From assembly GCF_020697055.1 (NCBI RefSeq), contig NZ_JAJFBP010000033.1, positions 1 to 47,909 on the forward strand: a stretch of 47,909 nt of DNA, written 5' to 3'. How positions within the stretch are numbered: the first letter of the stretch is position 1; the number at the start of each line of letters is the position of its first letter. A program made the position numbers and the translations under genes. The stretch comes from Panacagrimonas sp. Lineage in GTDB: Bacteria; Pseudomonadota; Gammaproteobacteria; Nevskiales; Nevskiaceae. The notes under the pieces are model-generated. The model searched no databases and was not told the DNA's origin. It saw only the letters and a list, made by a program, of their open reading frames with translations. Shown here piece by piece: positions 15,184 to 25,000 of the stretch.

Positions 15184-18100
15184 ATGAGCCTCGCCCACCC
15201 CGACTTTCGTCTCGACGACGTCTACACGCGCCGCGACGGTCCGATCTTCATGACCGGGATCCAGGCGCTGGTGCGGCTGCCGATGGAACAGCGGCTCGCG
15301 GATCGCGCGCGCGGTCTGAACACGGCGGGCCTGGTCTCGGGCTATCGCGGCTCGCCGCTGGGTGCCTATGACCAGCAGCTGTGGAAAGCGCAGAAACATC
15401 TGGCGGCGCACGACGTCGTCTTCCAGCCCGGCTTGAACGAGGACCTGGCCGCGACCGCGCTGTGGGGCGCGCAGGTGCACCGCGCCTACGGGCCCAGCAC
15501 CGTCGATGGCGTCTTCGGCGTCTGGTATGGCAAGGGCCCCGGCGTCGACCGGACCGGCGATGCCTTTCGCAGCGCCAACATCGTCGGCACCTCGAAGCTC
15601 GGCGGCGTACTGGCCGTGGCGGGCGACGACCATTCGGCGCAGTCGTCGGTGTTTCCGCACCAGACCGACGGCATCTTCCAGGCGGTGTCGATGCCGATCC
15701 TGCAGCCGGCGAGCGTCGAGGAAATCCTGCGGCTGGGCCTGGCGGGTTTCGCGATGTCCCGGCACACCGGCCTGTGGGTGGCGATGAAGACCGTCGCGGA
15801 AGTCGTCGAGACGGCCGCCTCGTTCACGCTCGCGTCGGACCCTCCCGAATTCGTCGCGCCGGAAGGTGCCCCGGATCACGGACTCAACTGGGACCCGCGC
15901 CTCACGTGGCCGGCGCAGCGTGCCGAACTGGAACGGCGCCTGATCGACGAACGCCTTCCCGCCGCCCTCGCCTGGGCGCGCGCGAACCATCTCAACCGTC
16001 CGGTCGTCGACGTGCGCGGTTCGCGCCTGTGCGTCGTCACCGTCGGCAAGGCGCACCAGGACCTGATGCAGGCGGTCTGCGACCTGGGCCTGCGCGAGCA
16101 GGATCTGCGCGCGCTCGGCGTGGCGGTGTTCAAGGTCGCGATGAGCTGGCCGCTCGAGAGCGGCGCGCTGCTGGATTTCGCCGACGGCTGCGACGAGCTG
16201 CTGGTGATCGAGGAGAAGCAGCCGGTGGTCGAGACCCAGCTCAAGGACGCGCTGTACCACCGGCCGGCCGCGCGGCGCCCGCGCGTCACCGGCAAGACCG
16301 ACGTCGAGGGCCGCCCGCTGCTGCCCGCGGTGGGCGAGTTCGATCCGGTGATGGTGGCGCGCGTGCTGCGGGCCCGGCTCGCGGCGCTGGGCCAGCGGCT
16401 GGCGCTGCCGCCGCGCCTGGCGCAGATCGAAGCGCACGCCGGCGAGCCCGCGCTGGTGGAACTTGCGTCGCGCAAGGCCTATTTCTGCTCGGGGTGTCCG
16501 CATGCGACGTCGACGAAGACGCCGGAAGGCTCGATCAGCGGCGGCGGCATCGGCTGCCACATCATGGCGCTGTCGCAACCCGCGCTGAAGACACCGGTCT
16601 GGAGCCACATGGGCGCCGAAGGCGTGCAGTGGATCGGCGCCGCGCCGTTCTCCCTCACGCCGCACGTCTTCCAGAACCTCGGCGACGGCACCTACCAGCA
16701 TTCGGGTCTGCTCGCCGTGCGCGCCGCGGTGGCGGCCAGAACGCGCATCACGTTCAAGATCCTCTACAACGACGCGGTGGCGATGACCGGCGGACAACCT
16801 GCCGAAGGCAATCTCGATCCGGCGCGGATCACGCGCCAGCTCGCCGCCGAAGGCGTCGAACGCATCGTGCTGGTCAGCGACGATCCGTCGCGCTGGGAAC
16901 GTGCGGCCGGAATCGCGGACGGCGTGGCGATCCGCCATCGCGACGAGCTCGACACCGTCCAGCGCCAGCTGCGCGAAGCCGGCGGCGTCACGGCGATCAT
17001 CTACGAGCAGACCTGCGCGGCCGAGAAGCGGCGACGTCGCAAAAAGAAGCAGCTCGCCGAATCCACGCGCCGCCTGTTCATCAATCCGCGCGTGTGCGAG
17101 GGCTGCGGTGACTGCTCGGTGCAGTCCAGCTGCATCGCGGTGGAACCGCTCGACACCGACTTCGGACGCAAGCGCCGCATCAACCAGTCGAGCTGCAACA
17201 CCGATCTGTCGTGCGTGAAGGGCTTCTGTCCGAGTTTCGTGGAGGTCGACGCACCGGTGCTGCGCAAGCCCGATCCCGCGCGACTCGAACCGATCGAGTC
17301 CGAACTGTTCGCCGGCCTGCCGGCACCCGACCCCCGGCCCGGAGACGGTGTGTGCAATCTCTACGTTGCCGGCGTCGGCGGCACCGGCGTGCTCACCATC
17401 GGCGCGCTGATCGGCAGCGCCGCCTACTTCGACGGCAAGCAGGCGAGCGTGCTGGACTTCACCGGCATGGCGCAGAAGAACGGCGCGGTGGTGAGCCAGG
17501 TCCGGATCGCGCCGCGGCCCGGCCTGATCCACGCGGTCCGCATCGGCGCGGCCGACATCGACGTGCTGATCGGCGCCGACTTCGTCACCGCGGCGGCGCC
17601 CGAGGCCCTGCGCAAGCTCGCGCCGGGTCGATCGGCCGTGGTGCTCAACACCGACGAGACGCCGACCGCCGACATCGTGTCCGATCGCGACACGAGGCTG
17701 CCGGCGGCACAGCTGATCGAGGCGGTGCTGTCGCGCGCCGCGAGCGGCCAGCGCCACACGCTGCAGGCGCATCGGCTCGCCGAAGGCCTGTTCGGCGACA
17801 CGGTCGCGGCCAACACGATGCTGCTCGGCTACGCGTGGCAGAAGGGCCTGGTGCCGCTGTCGTGTGATGCGATCCGCCAGGCGATCCGCGTCAACGGCGC
17901 CGCGGTCTCGATGAACCTGCGCGCGTTCGACTGGGGCCGCGTCGCGGCCGTCGATGCCGATCGCGTCGCCCAGGCCGCCGGCACGAACCAGTCGCCGCAG
18001 CGTCTCGAGACGGTGCAGCAGCGCATCGATCGTCACGCCGGGGAACTCGCGCGCTACCAGGATGCGCGCTACGCCGCGCGCTACCGCGCGCTGATGCAGC

Positions 18101-18678
18101 GCACCACCGACGCCGCGGCATCGCTCGGCGGCGAAGGCCGCCGCTACGTCGCGGCCGTTGCCGCCAACGCCTACAAGCTGATGGCGTACAAGGACGAGTA
18201 CGAGGTCGCGCGCCTCTACAGCGAACCGGAATTTCGCGACAACCTGCGGCGCCAGTTCTCCGGCCACGGCAAGCTCGGTGTGTGGCTCGCACCGCCGCTG
18301 ATCTCGCCGATGGATCCGGCGACGGGGCGGCCGAAGAAGCGGCGCTTCGGCGCGTGGATCTTTCCGCTGTTCACGCTGCTGGCGCGATTCAAGGGTCTGC
18401 GCGGGACGCCGTTCGACGTGTTCGGCTATTCGACCGAGCGCCGCGCGGAGCGTCGACTGGTCGCGCAGTACTTCGAGACCATCGAACAGCAGAATCGGCA
18501 GCTGTCGACCGAGACGCTGCCCAAGGCGCTGGCGCTGGCCTCGATCCCCGACCAGATCCGTGGCTTTGGCCCGGTGAAGATGGAGGCGATGGAGAACGCC
18601 GAGCGCCGGCGTGAAGCGTTGCTGACGGCCGGGCCGCCTCCGCAGTCGGACGTGCGCCTGTATCGCGCCGCCGCGTAG
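15184..18678 (+). CDS. Indolepyruvate:ferredoxin oxidoreductase, fused alpha/beta/gamma type
   Basis: This thiamine-pyrophosphate and iron-sulfur enzyme oxidatively decarboxylates aryl- or branched-chain 2-oxo acids to acyl-CoA. The 1164-residue single chain fuses what archaea encode as IorA and IorB. The N-terminal PFOR-like domain is followed by a TPP domain with FCSGCPHATST (Cys435) and GGIGCHIMAL. A ferredoxin-like cluster region lies at about 638-685 (CEGCGDCSVQSSC...CVKGFCPS). The gamma domain begins near residue 730 with GVGGTGVLTIG, then FTGMAQKNGAVVSQVR, and a long C-terminal extension follows. The start ATG has GGAG upstream. The divergent Lrp regulator suggests induction by amino acids. 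Confidence 0.93.
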   Translation: MSLAHPDFRLDDVYTRRDGPIFMTGIQALVRLPMEQRLADRARGLNTAGLVSGYRGSPLGAYDQQLWKAQKHLAAHDVVFQPGLNEDLAATALWGAQVHRAYGPSTVDGVFGVWYGKGPGVDRTGDAFRSANIVGTSKLGGVLAVAGDDHSAQSSVFPHQTDGIFQAVSMPILQPASVEEILRLGLAGFAMSRHTGLWVAMKTVAEVVETAASFTLASDPPEFVAPEGAPDHGLNWDPRLTWPAQRAELERRLIDERLPAALAWARANHLNRPVVDVRGSRLCVVTVGKAHQDLMQAVCDLGLREQDLRALGVAVFKVAMSWPLESGALLDFADGCDELLVIEEKQPVVETQLKDALYHRPAARRPRVTGKTDVEGRPLLPAVGEFDPVMVARVLRARLAALGQRLALPPRLAQIEAHAGEPALVELASRKAYFCSGCPHATSTKTPEGSISGGGIGCHIMALSQPALKTPVWSHMGAEGVQWIGAAPFSLTPHVFQNLGDGTYQHSGLLAVRAAVAARTRITFKILYNDAVAMTGGQPAEGNLDPARITRQLAAEGVERIVLVSDDPSRWERAAGIADGVAIRHRDELDTVQRQLREAGGVTAIIYEQTCAAEKRRRRKKKQLAESTRRLFINPRVCEGCGDCSVQSSCIAVEPLDTDFGRKRRINQSSCNTDLSCVKGFCPSFVEVDAPVLRKPDPARLEPIESELFAGLPAPDPRPGDGVCNLYVAGVGGTGVLTIGALIGSAAYFDGKQASVLDFTGMAQKNGAVVSQVRIAPRPGLIHAVRIGAADIDVLIGADFVTAAAPEALRKLAPGRSAVVLNTDETPTADIVSDRDTRLPAAQLIEAVLSRAASGQRHTLQAHRLAEGLFGDTVAANTMLLGYAWQKGLVPLSCDAIRQAIRVNGAAVSMNLRAFDWGRVAAVDADRVAQAAGTNQSPQRLETVQQRIDRHAGELARYQDARYAARYRALMQRTTDAAASLGGEGRRYVAAVAANAYKLMAYKDEYEVARLYSEPEFRDNLRRQFSGHGKLGVWLAPPLISPMDPATGRPKKRRFGAWIFPLFTLLARFKGLRGTPFDVFGYSTERRAERRLVAQYFETIEQQNRQLSTETLPKALALASIPDQIRGFGPVKMEAMENAERRREALLTAGPPPQSDVRLYRAAA

Positions 18679-18795
18679 CGCGTTGGCGTCGCGACGGGCT
18701 CCCTGCCCTCCAGGTCTTCGTTCATAGTGACGCCGCCCGCGCAGGCCACCGCGCCGCGCGACAGCCAGCCACTCGATCGATCAGCGAGGCATCCC

Positions 18796-19803
18796 GTGAC
18801 CGCACCGCGCGCGCGCATTCTCGGTTTGGGCAGCTACCTGCCACCCCGGGTCGTCACCAATCACGACCTGACCAAGATGATGGACACCAGCCACGAATGG
18901 ATCGTGGAACGCTCGGGTGTCGAGGAGCGCCGCTGGGTCGATCCCGAGGAAGGCAATCACACCATGGGCGTGAAAGCCGCCCGCGCCGCGATGGCCGATG
19001 CCGGCGTCGAGCCCGGCGAGATCGACTGCATCATCTACGCGACACTCTCGCCCGATTACTACTTCCCCGGCTGCGGCGTGCTGGTGCAGCGCGATCTGGG
19101 CCTCGGCCATATCCCCGCCTACGACATCCGCCAGCAGTGCTCGGGCTTCGTCTACGGCCTGCAGATGGCCGACGCGTTCATCCGCGCGGGCCAGTACCAG
19201 AAGATCCTGCTGATCGGAGGCGAGGTGCATTCGCGCGGCCTGGACAAGTCGACACGCGGACGCACGATCACCGTGTTGTTCGGTGACGCCGCGGGTGCCG
19301 CCGTGATCGGCGCCAGCGACGATCCCGCACGCGGCATCCTGACCAGCCGCATGCACTCCGACGGCACCGACGCCGAATGCCTCGCCATGCAGTACCCCGG
19401 CATGGCACCCAACCGCGACGTGTTCGTGAATCTCGACGACGTCGAGTCGGGCCGGATCTTTCCGAACATGGACGGCCAGAAGGTCTTCAAGACCGCGGTC
19501 AAGCGCATGCCCCAGGTCGTTCAGGAAGTGCTCGCCGACCAGGGCCTGACCGTGGCCGATCTCGCGATGCTGATCCCGCACCAGGCCAACCTGCGGATCA
19601 ACGAGATGGTGGCCAAGCTGCTGCACATCGACGAGAGCAAGGTCCACAACAACATCCAGAAGTACGGCAACACCACCGCCGCCACGATCCCGTTGTGTCT
19701 CGAGGAAGCCCGCGCGCTGGGCAAGATCCATCCCGGCGACCTGGTCTGCGCGGTGGCCTTCGGTTCCGGATTCACATGGGGCGCGGTGCTGATGCGCTGG
19801 TGA
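18796..19803 (+). CDS. FabH-like 3-oxoacyl-ACP synthase III family protein
   Basis: A thiolase-fold ketosynthase that would condense an acyl-CoA with malonyl-ACP. The catalytic triad is intact: Cys115 in QQCSGFVYGL, His262 in IPHQANLRI and Asn292 in KYGNTTAATIPL. The GTG start at 18796 has GCGAGG 6 bases upstream and gives 335 residues, close to family length. An ATG 23 codons earlier adds a Pro/Arg-rich segment unlike FabH. No fab cluster surrounds it, so it may be a stand-alone paralogue serving branched or medium-chain priming or a special product rather than the main FabH. Confidence 0.85.
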   Translation: MTAPRARILGLGSYLPPRVVTNHDLTKMMDTSHEWIVERSGVEERRWVDPEEGNHTMGVKAARAAMADAGVEPGEIDCIIYATLSPDYYFPGCGVLVQRDLGLGHIPAYDIRQQCSGFVYGLQMADAFIRAGQYQKILLIGGEVHSRGLDKSTRGRTITVLFGDAAGAAVIGASDDPARGILTSRMHSDGTDAECLAMQYPGMAPNRDVFVNLDDVESGRIFPNMDGQKVFKTAVKRMPQVVQEVLADQGLTVADLAMLIPHQANLRINEMVAKLLHIDESKVHNNIQKYGNTTAATIPLCLEEARALGKIHPGDLVCAVAFGSGFTWGAVLMRW

Positions 19804-19836
19804 TTCCCGGCCTGTTCGAGATCCAGGCGTACTGGC

Positions 19837-20544
19837 TCACGCCCGGCGGAACGTCACCACCAGCACATCGCGATACGCCGGCTCCTCCGGATCGAGCGCG
19901 CGCACCGGCGTCACGCCGTGCGTCACCCGCGCATCGTCGATCAGCACCGCGTCGAGCGGCTGCTGCAGCGTGAAGCTGCCCAGGTCGCGTCCGTCCACGG
20001 AGTGCAGCGTGGTGGTGCCGCTTTCGATGTTGTGCCGTCGCACCATCAGCACCAGCACGTAGTCGACGCCGTCCTGGTGGCGTCCCTCGGGCGTGGGATT
20101 GCCGGCCAGGTCCCCGGCCGGCTCGATCCGGAACTGGTGCACCTCGACGTGCCACGTCGCGACCTCCGCCGGCGCAAGCGCATCGAACGCCTGCGCGCAG
20201 AACCCGAGCACCGCCGACATCGTCGCGCCGGCGCCGACGTCTTCCTCGACCGGCTCGAACCAGCGCACCACGCCGCCGTTGAGCGGGTTGTAGTCGCGGC
20301 TCTGGTAGTGCGGCTGGTGCGGTCGTCGTTCGGCGTGGCCGTCGCGCGAGACCGCGAACGTGGCATGGCGTCGGCGTCGATAGCGTCCGCCGTCGGCCAT
20401 GTAGCCGTCGTGCGGCAAGCGGTTCCAGCTCGCGCTGAACGCGTCCCAGTCGGACAGGCTGCCGCAGGCTTCGAGCAAGACCCGTGTCGGCTCCGGCAAC
20501 AGATGCACGAAGCCGGTGCGCGCGATCGAATCGACGTGTGTCAT
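19837..20544 (-). CDS. 2-oxoglutarate/Fe(II)-dependent hydroxylase (2OG-Fe dioxygenase family)
   Basis: A 235-residue protein resembling the 2OG-Fe dioxygenase family (PF10014) that includes free-amino-acid hydroxylases such as Bacillus L-isoleucine hydroxylase. The iron facial triad appears as His156-x-Asp158 in GRHQDGVDYV and His209 in ARVTHGVTPV. A downstream Arg (RDVLVVTFRR) could hold 2-oxoglutarate. The start at MTHVDSIARTGF was chosen, since the frame otherwise runs on through the repeat array. It is convergent with the FabH-like gene (33 bp gap) and 236 bp downstream of the cupin gene. Substrate unknown. Confidence 0.8.
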   Translation of the reverse strand: MTHVDSIARTGFVHLLPEPTRVLLEACGSLSDWDAFSASWNRLPHDGYMADGGRYRRRRHATFAVSRDGHAERRPHQPHYQSRDYNPLNGGVVRWFEPVEEDVGAGATMSAVLGFCAQAFDALAPAEVATWHVEVHQFRIEPAGDLAGNPTPEGRHQDGVDYVLVLMVRRHNIESGTTTLHSVDGRDLGSFTLQQPLDAVLIDDARVTHGVTPVRALDPEEPAYRDVLVVTFRRA

Positions 20545-20584
20545 CTGCGCAGTATGACGGGCGGCGTCCCGCGCCCGGGCCTGC

Positions 20585-20780
20585 GCCGGGCAGGACGTGC
20601 CACTGGCACGTCCTGAAACCCCCCGCGCTTCGCGTGCTCGGGGCCCCAGCCCCGAGCCTTCGCCGGGCAGGACGTGCCACTGGCACGTCCTGAAACCCCC
20701 GGCGCTTCGCGTGCTCGGGGCCCCAGCCCCGAGCCTTCGCCGGGCAGGACGTGCCACTGGCACGTCCTGAAACCCCCGGC
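20585..20780. repeat. Three-copy 77-bp palindromic intergenic repeat
   Basis: Two complete 77-bp units (20585-20661, 20662-20738) and a partial third (20739-20780) are nearly identical; units 1 and 2 differ at one base. Each begins GCCGGG followed by a perfect 25-bp palindrome: arm CAGGACGTGCCA, central C, arm TGGCACGTCCTG (20591-20615, 20668-20692, 20745-20769). A second hairpin, GCTCGGGGC/GCCCCGAGC with CCCA loop (20636-20657 in unit 1), lies in the spacer. The array directly abuts the cupin stop codon and fills the gap to the hydroxylase gene. It resembles REP/BIME-type elements in layout. No T-run follows the stems. Confidence 0.93.
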
Positions 20781-21251
20781 TCAGTGCGGCTTGTCGATCG
20801 TGGTGAGCTCGGTCTCCTTGGTATCCACCACGAAGACCGCCAGCAGGCTGGCGGGCTCGGTCGCGCTGGCGTTCTCGCTGACCGAGTGCTTGTCGCCCGG
20901 GTTCTCGGTCCAGCTCTGGCCGGCCTTGAACACCTGCACGGGTCCGCCCGCCACCTGGCTGCGGATCGAACCCGACAGCACGTAGGCGGTGATGAACGCC
21001 GACTTCGCGTGCGAATGCGAAGGCGTCTTGGCGCCCGGCGCGTAGTTGACGACCGCCGCGACCAGGCTCTTGCCGGGAATGTTCGAGATCGGATTTGCGA
21101 ACGCGGGAACGATCGTCTCGCGCGGTGCGCTGCCGACCGTCGGCGTGCCTTTCGGCGGCGGCGTCTCCACCACCGTCACGGGGCCCTCGGCATTCACCGG
21201 GAACGTCGAAGCCGCGAGCGCGATCGCGGCGCCAAGCCACACTGCTTTCAT
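20781..21251 (-). CDS. Secreted cupin-domain protein
   Basis: The 156-residue protein has a Sec signal peptide (positive start, hydrophobic core about 5-14, likely cleavage after VNA at about 21) and a single cupin beta-barrel. Motif 1 reads PGAKTPSHSHAKSAFITAYVLSG: it keeps the HxH pair but lacks the usual Glu. Motif 2 reads GQSWTENPGDKHSVSEN. Metal binding is therefore plausible but incomplete. The ATG at 21251 has GGAG 6 bases upstream, preferred over an ATG four codons earlier. It follows a small unknown gene closely and is probably co-transcribed. Substrate unknown. Confidence 0.8.
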   Translation of the reverse strand: MKAVWLGAAIALAASTFPVNAEGPVTVVETPPPKGTPTVGSAPRETIVPAFANPISNIPGKSLVAAVVNYAPGAKTPSHSHAKSAFITAYVLSGSIRSQVAGGPVQVFKAGQSWTENPGDKHSVSENASATEPASLLAVFVVDTKETELTTIDKPH

Positions 21252-21262
21252 GCTGGTCTCCA

Positions 21263-21529
21263 TCAGGGTCGCTGGGTTTCTCGGGTGCTCGACGGAAAGG
21301 CGCGCACACAGATGTCGGGGTCGACGCCGGCGTGGACGCACAGGTTCATGCCCACCTTCGGGCCGACGCGAAAGACTTCGCTGGCGAACAACCACATCGG
21401 GTGACCCATGCCCGCCGAGTGGGTGAGGCGCGCGGCCTTGAGCAGGAGATCGCGCACCCGGTCCGGGCCCATGTGTCCGAAATCTCCGAGTCCCGGATCG
21501 TCCCAGCGATAGTTCAGGTCGCTTCCCAC
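21263..21529 (-). CDS. Hypothetical protein, 88 aa
   Basis: I do not recognise the family. The GTG start has a good Shine-Dalgarno sequence (AAGGA, 7-base spacing), and the stop lies 11 bp before the cupin ATG, as in an operon. The protein is soluble, with no signal or membrane helix. It has a tight set of conserved-looking features (WDDPGLGDFGHMG, DLLLKAARL, FASEVFRVGPKVGMN, two Cys near the C-terminus). The strong SD and operon spacing favour a real gene. Absence of any recognised domain keeps confidence moderate. Confidence 0.55.
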   Translation of the reverse strand: MGSDLNYRWDDPGLGDFGHMGPDRVRDLLLKAARLTHSAGMGHPMWLFASEVFRVGPKVGMNLCVHAGVDPDICVRAFPSSTRETQRP

Positions 21530-21586
21530 GGCTTCATCCTTGGCGTGCCGGTGCCGATGCTACCCTCGTTCGCACGGGAGAAGGGC

Positions 21587-22030
21587 ATGTTCCTGAAGGT
21601 GCGCAAGGCGCTGTACCTGCTGCTGTCGATCGGGGGCATCGGCGGCGCGTTTCTCGCGGCGATGGGCCTGTTCGTCGCGATCACGCTTTTCGCCGCCGGC
21701 ATCTCGGCCGGCTCGTTGACCAGCACCGCGCTGGGCGTGCTGATGATCCTGATCTGCGTCGCCGGCGCGACGTCTCCGGTCTGGGTGCTCATCACCATCG
21801 TCACGCTGCCCGATCTGTCGACGCGGGAACGCCGCGTGCTCACGGTGCTGCTCGGCGCCGCGATCCTCGCGGCCGGCGGCACCGCGGGCACGTGGATGGG
21901 CACGCTCGACGAAAACCTCGAGGGCATCGGAACCCCGATCGTGACGATGGTGATGCCGATGCTCGTCGGGTGCGCGCTGGTCGTGGAGTTGTGGCTGCCG
22001 GTGTGGCGCGCGCGACGCGCATCGGGCTGA
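21587..22030 (+). CDS. Four-helix integral membrane protein, function unknown
   Basis: The 147-residue protein has four predicted membrane helices: about 8-34 (LYLLLSIGGIGGAFLAA onward), 38-66, 78-98 (VLTVLLGAAILAAGGTAG) and 112-136 (VTMVMPMLVGCALVVEL). Short loops and a basic C-terminus (RARRASG) end it. ATG at 21587 has GGAG 6 bases upstream. It diverges from the hypothetical/cupin pair. No catalytic or transport motif was seen. Confidence 0.7.
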   Translation: MFLKVRKALYLLLSIGGIGGAFLAAMGLFVAITLFAAGISAGSLTSTALGVLMILICVAGATSPVWVLITIVTLPDLSTRERRVLTVLLGAAILAAGGTAGTWMGTLDENLEGIGTPIVTMVMPMLVGCALVVELWLPVWRARRASG

Positions 22031-22094
22031 CGTCGCTTGGGCGCGATCGCGCCGCGCTGGTAAGTTCGTCGGCCGTCCATTCGAGGAACCCCCT

Positions 22095-25000
22095 GTGCAG
22101 CAGCCCACTGCCGACGTCCCCGGATCGCACCTGACCAGCGACTCCGGGCTGCGCCTCGAACTCACCAGCACCGGCGCCATCCGGCGCTTCGACTGTGGCG
22201 ACGTCACGCTGTCGCTGTACGTCGGCAATGAACTCGAAGGCGCGGTGAGCAACCTGTATCTGCGCCGGCTCGGCGCAACGACGGAGCACGTCGCGCTGCT
22301 CGGTCCGTCGAGCCCGACGATCTTCGAACCGCAGACGACGAACGGGCGCCTCGTCGGGCATGGCCGATGGGGCGGCCTGCGGTACACGATCACGGTGGTG
22401 CTGGCCGAGCACGCCGCGGCGTGGTTCTGGCACGTGCAGATCGAGAACACCGGCGAGGTCGAGGCGCGCATCGATCTGACCTACGCGCAGGACCTGGGGC
22501 TCGCGCATTACGGCGCCGTGCGGCTCAACGAGTTCTACGTCAGCCAGTACCTGGATCACACGCCGCTGCGCCACGACGCGCGCGGCCTGCTGGTCGCGAC
22601 GCGCCAGAACCAGGCGGTCGGCGGCCGCATCCCGTGGAGTCTCGTGGGCTCGCTGCGCCAAGGCGTGTCGTTCGCCACCGATGCGCTGCAGTTCCACGGC
22701 CTGGCGCGCCGCGATGGACGTGCGCCCGCGGGCCTGGACAACGATCTTCCCGGCCGGCGCCTGCAGCACGAGCACGCGCTGGTGGTGATCCGCGATGCGC
22801 CGATCGTGCTCGCTGCCGGTGCCCGTGCCGACGCCGGATTCTTCGGCGGCTTCTGGCCGGATCATCCGCACGCGACGTCGCCCGACGACCTGGCCCGTGT
22901 CGGCGAAGTGCTGGCGCTGCCCGAAGCGCGTGCGCCCGCACGTGACACGCACGCTTCGGTCGATGCGCCGCAAACGCCTACCGGCGCCTCGCTGTTCTCC
23001 ACCGCGGCGTCGCTCGCCGCGGACCCGCTCGATGCGCCCGCGCTGCAGCGGTTGTTCCCGCTGCCGTGGCGACACGAGGAGCACGACGCGCAGGGCGCGC
23101 TGCTGTCCTTCTTCCACGGCGACGGACGCCACGTCGTGCTGCCGTCCAAGGAGCGGATCACGCTGCGCCCGCACGGGCATCTGCTGCGCAGCGGTCGACA
23201 CCTGACGCCCGACGAATCGGCGCTGACGTCGACGGCGTGGATGACCGGCGTGTTCCACTCGATGCTCGCGCAGGGCCACGTGAGCATCAATCGCATGCTC
23301 TCGACGGTGCACAGCTACCTCGGGCTGTTTCGCTCGCACGGTCTGCGCGTGTTCGTCGAGATCGAAGACGCCTGGCAGCTGCTCGACATGCCGTCGGCGT
23401 TCGAGGTCGCGCCCGACGCCTGCGTGTGGATCTACCGCCACGCACGGGGCGAGCTGCACGTGCGCGCCGCGGCCGCCAGCGATCCGCACGCGATGACCTT
23501 GCGCCTCGACGCGGTCAAAGGCCCGCCGCTGCGCTGCCTGATCTCGCTGCACGTTGCGCTCAACGGCGACGACGGCAGCACCCGCGGCGCCGCGCGGTGG
23601 CGGCGCGAGCACGGGGACATCGTGCTCACCGCGGCGCCGGATTCGGACGTCGGCAGGCGATTTCCGGACGGCAGCTTCCGCATCACGCCGGACGACGGCA
23701 CGCGCTTCGAGGAGGTGGCCGGCGACGAACGACTCTTCCTCGACGGACGTTCGCGCGCGGAGCCCTTGGTCTGCATCACCACGCAGCGCGCGTCCTCGAC
23801 CGGCCTGGGCATCCGCGGACACCTGGTCGACGAGCACGCCCAGACGCCGCTGCGGGAAGCGTCGGACGGCGAACTGGTTCCGCGGCTGTTCGTGCAGAAC
23901 CGGAATGCGGAGACGCCCGATGCGCAGGCCGTCTCGCGCCTGGCCGACATCGCGCCCTGGTTCACCCACAACGCGCTGGTGCACTACCTGTCTCCGCGCG
24001 GCCTGGAGCAGTACTCGGGCGGCGGCTGGGGCACGCGCGACGTCACGCAGGGCCCGGTCGAGATGCTGCTCGCGCTCGACCGCGTCGCGCCGGTGCGCGA
24101 TCTGCTGCTTCGCGTGATGGGCCAGCAGAACGCCGACGGCGACTGGCCGCAGTGGTTCATGTTCTTCGATCGCGAACGCGGCATCCGTCCCGGCGATTCC
24201 CACGGCGACATCGTGTTCTGGCCGCTGCTGGTGCTCGGCCAATACCTGATCGCCTCGGGCGACACGCAGGTGCTCGACCAGGCGGTGCCCTATTTCGACG
24301 GCCGAAGCGCCACGGTCTGGGACCATGCGCAACGCGCCTTGGCGGTCATCGCCGGACGCGTGATTCCCGGAACGACGCTCGCGGCCTACGGCCACGGCGA
24401 CTGGAACGATTCGCTGCAGCCCGCCGATCCGGCGCTGCGCGAACGCCTTTGCAGCGCCTGGACGGTGACGCTGCACGTGCAGACGCTGACGACGCTGGCG
24501 CGGGGCCTGCGCGCGATCGATCGCGCATCGGACGCGGCCGCGCTCGAGCAGTACGCCGCGACGGTCAAGCACGACTTCCAGCGCCTGCTGATCGCCGACG
24601 GCGTCCTGACCGGCTACGCGCTGTTCGACGGCGGCGCACGGCCGCGCTACCTGCTGCATCCCAGCGACACGCAGACCGGCGTGCGCTACAGCGCCCTTGC
24701 GATGATCCACGCGGTGCTCGAGGACCTGCTGACGCCGGAACAGGCGCGCACCCACCTGCGTCTGCTCGAGACCGAACTGAGCGGCCCGGACGGCGTACGC
24801 CTGTTCGATCGTCCGATGCCCTATCACGGCGGGCCGCAGCGCCTGTTCCAGCGCGCCGAGAGCGCGACCTACTTCGGTCGCGAGATCGGACTGATGTACA
24901 CGCACGCGCACCTCCGCTACGCGCAGGCGCTGGCCCACGTCGGAGACGCCGAGCGTTTCTTCCGCGCACTGGGCCAGTCGCATCCCATCGCGATCCAGCA

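Noticed and set aside
15142..18267. Open frame of about 1040 codons opposite the indolepyruvate oxidoreductase
   Set aside because: Antisense shadow, same composition signature; no motifs.
19837..21309. A single 490-codon minus-strand gene spanning cupin region, repeats and hydroxylase
   Set aside because: The middle of that frame translates the palindromic repeat array. The hydroxylase begins at MTHVDSIARTG, and the cupin is in another frame with its own SD and signal peptide.
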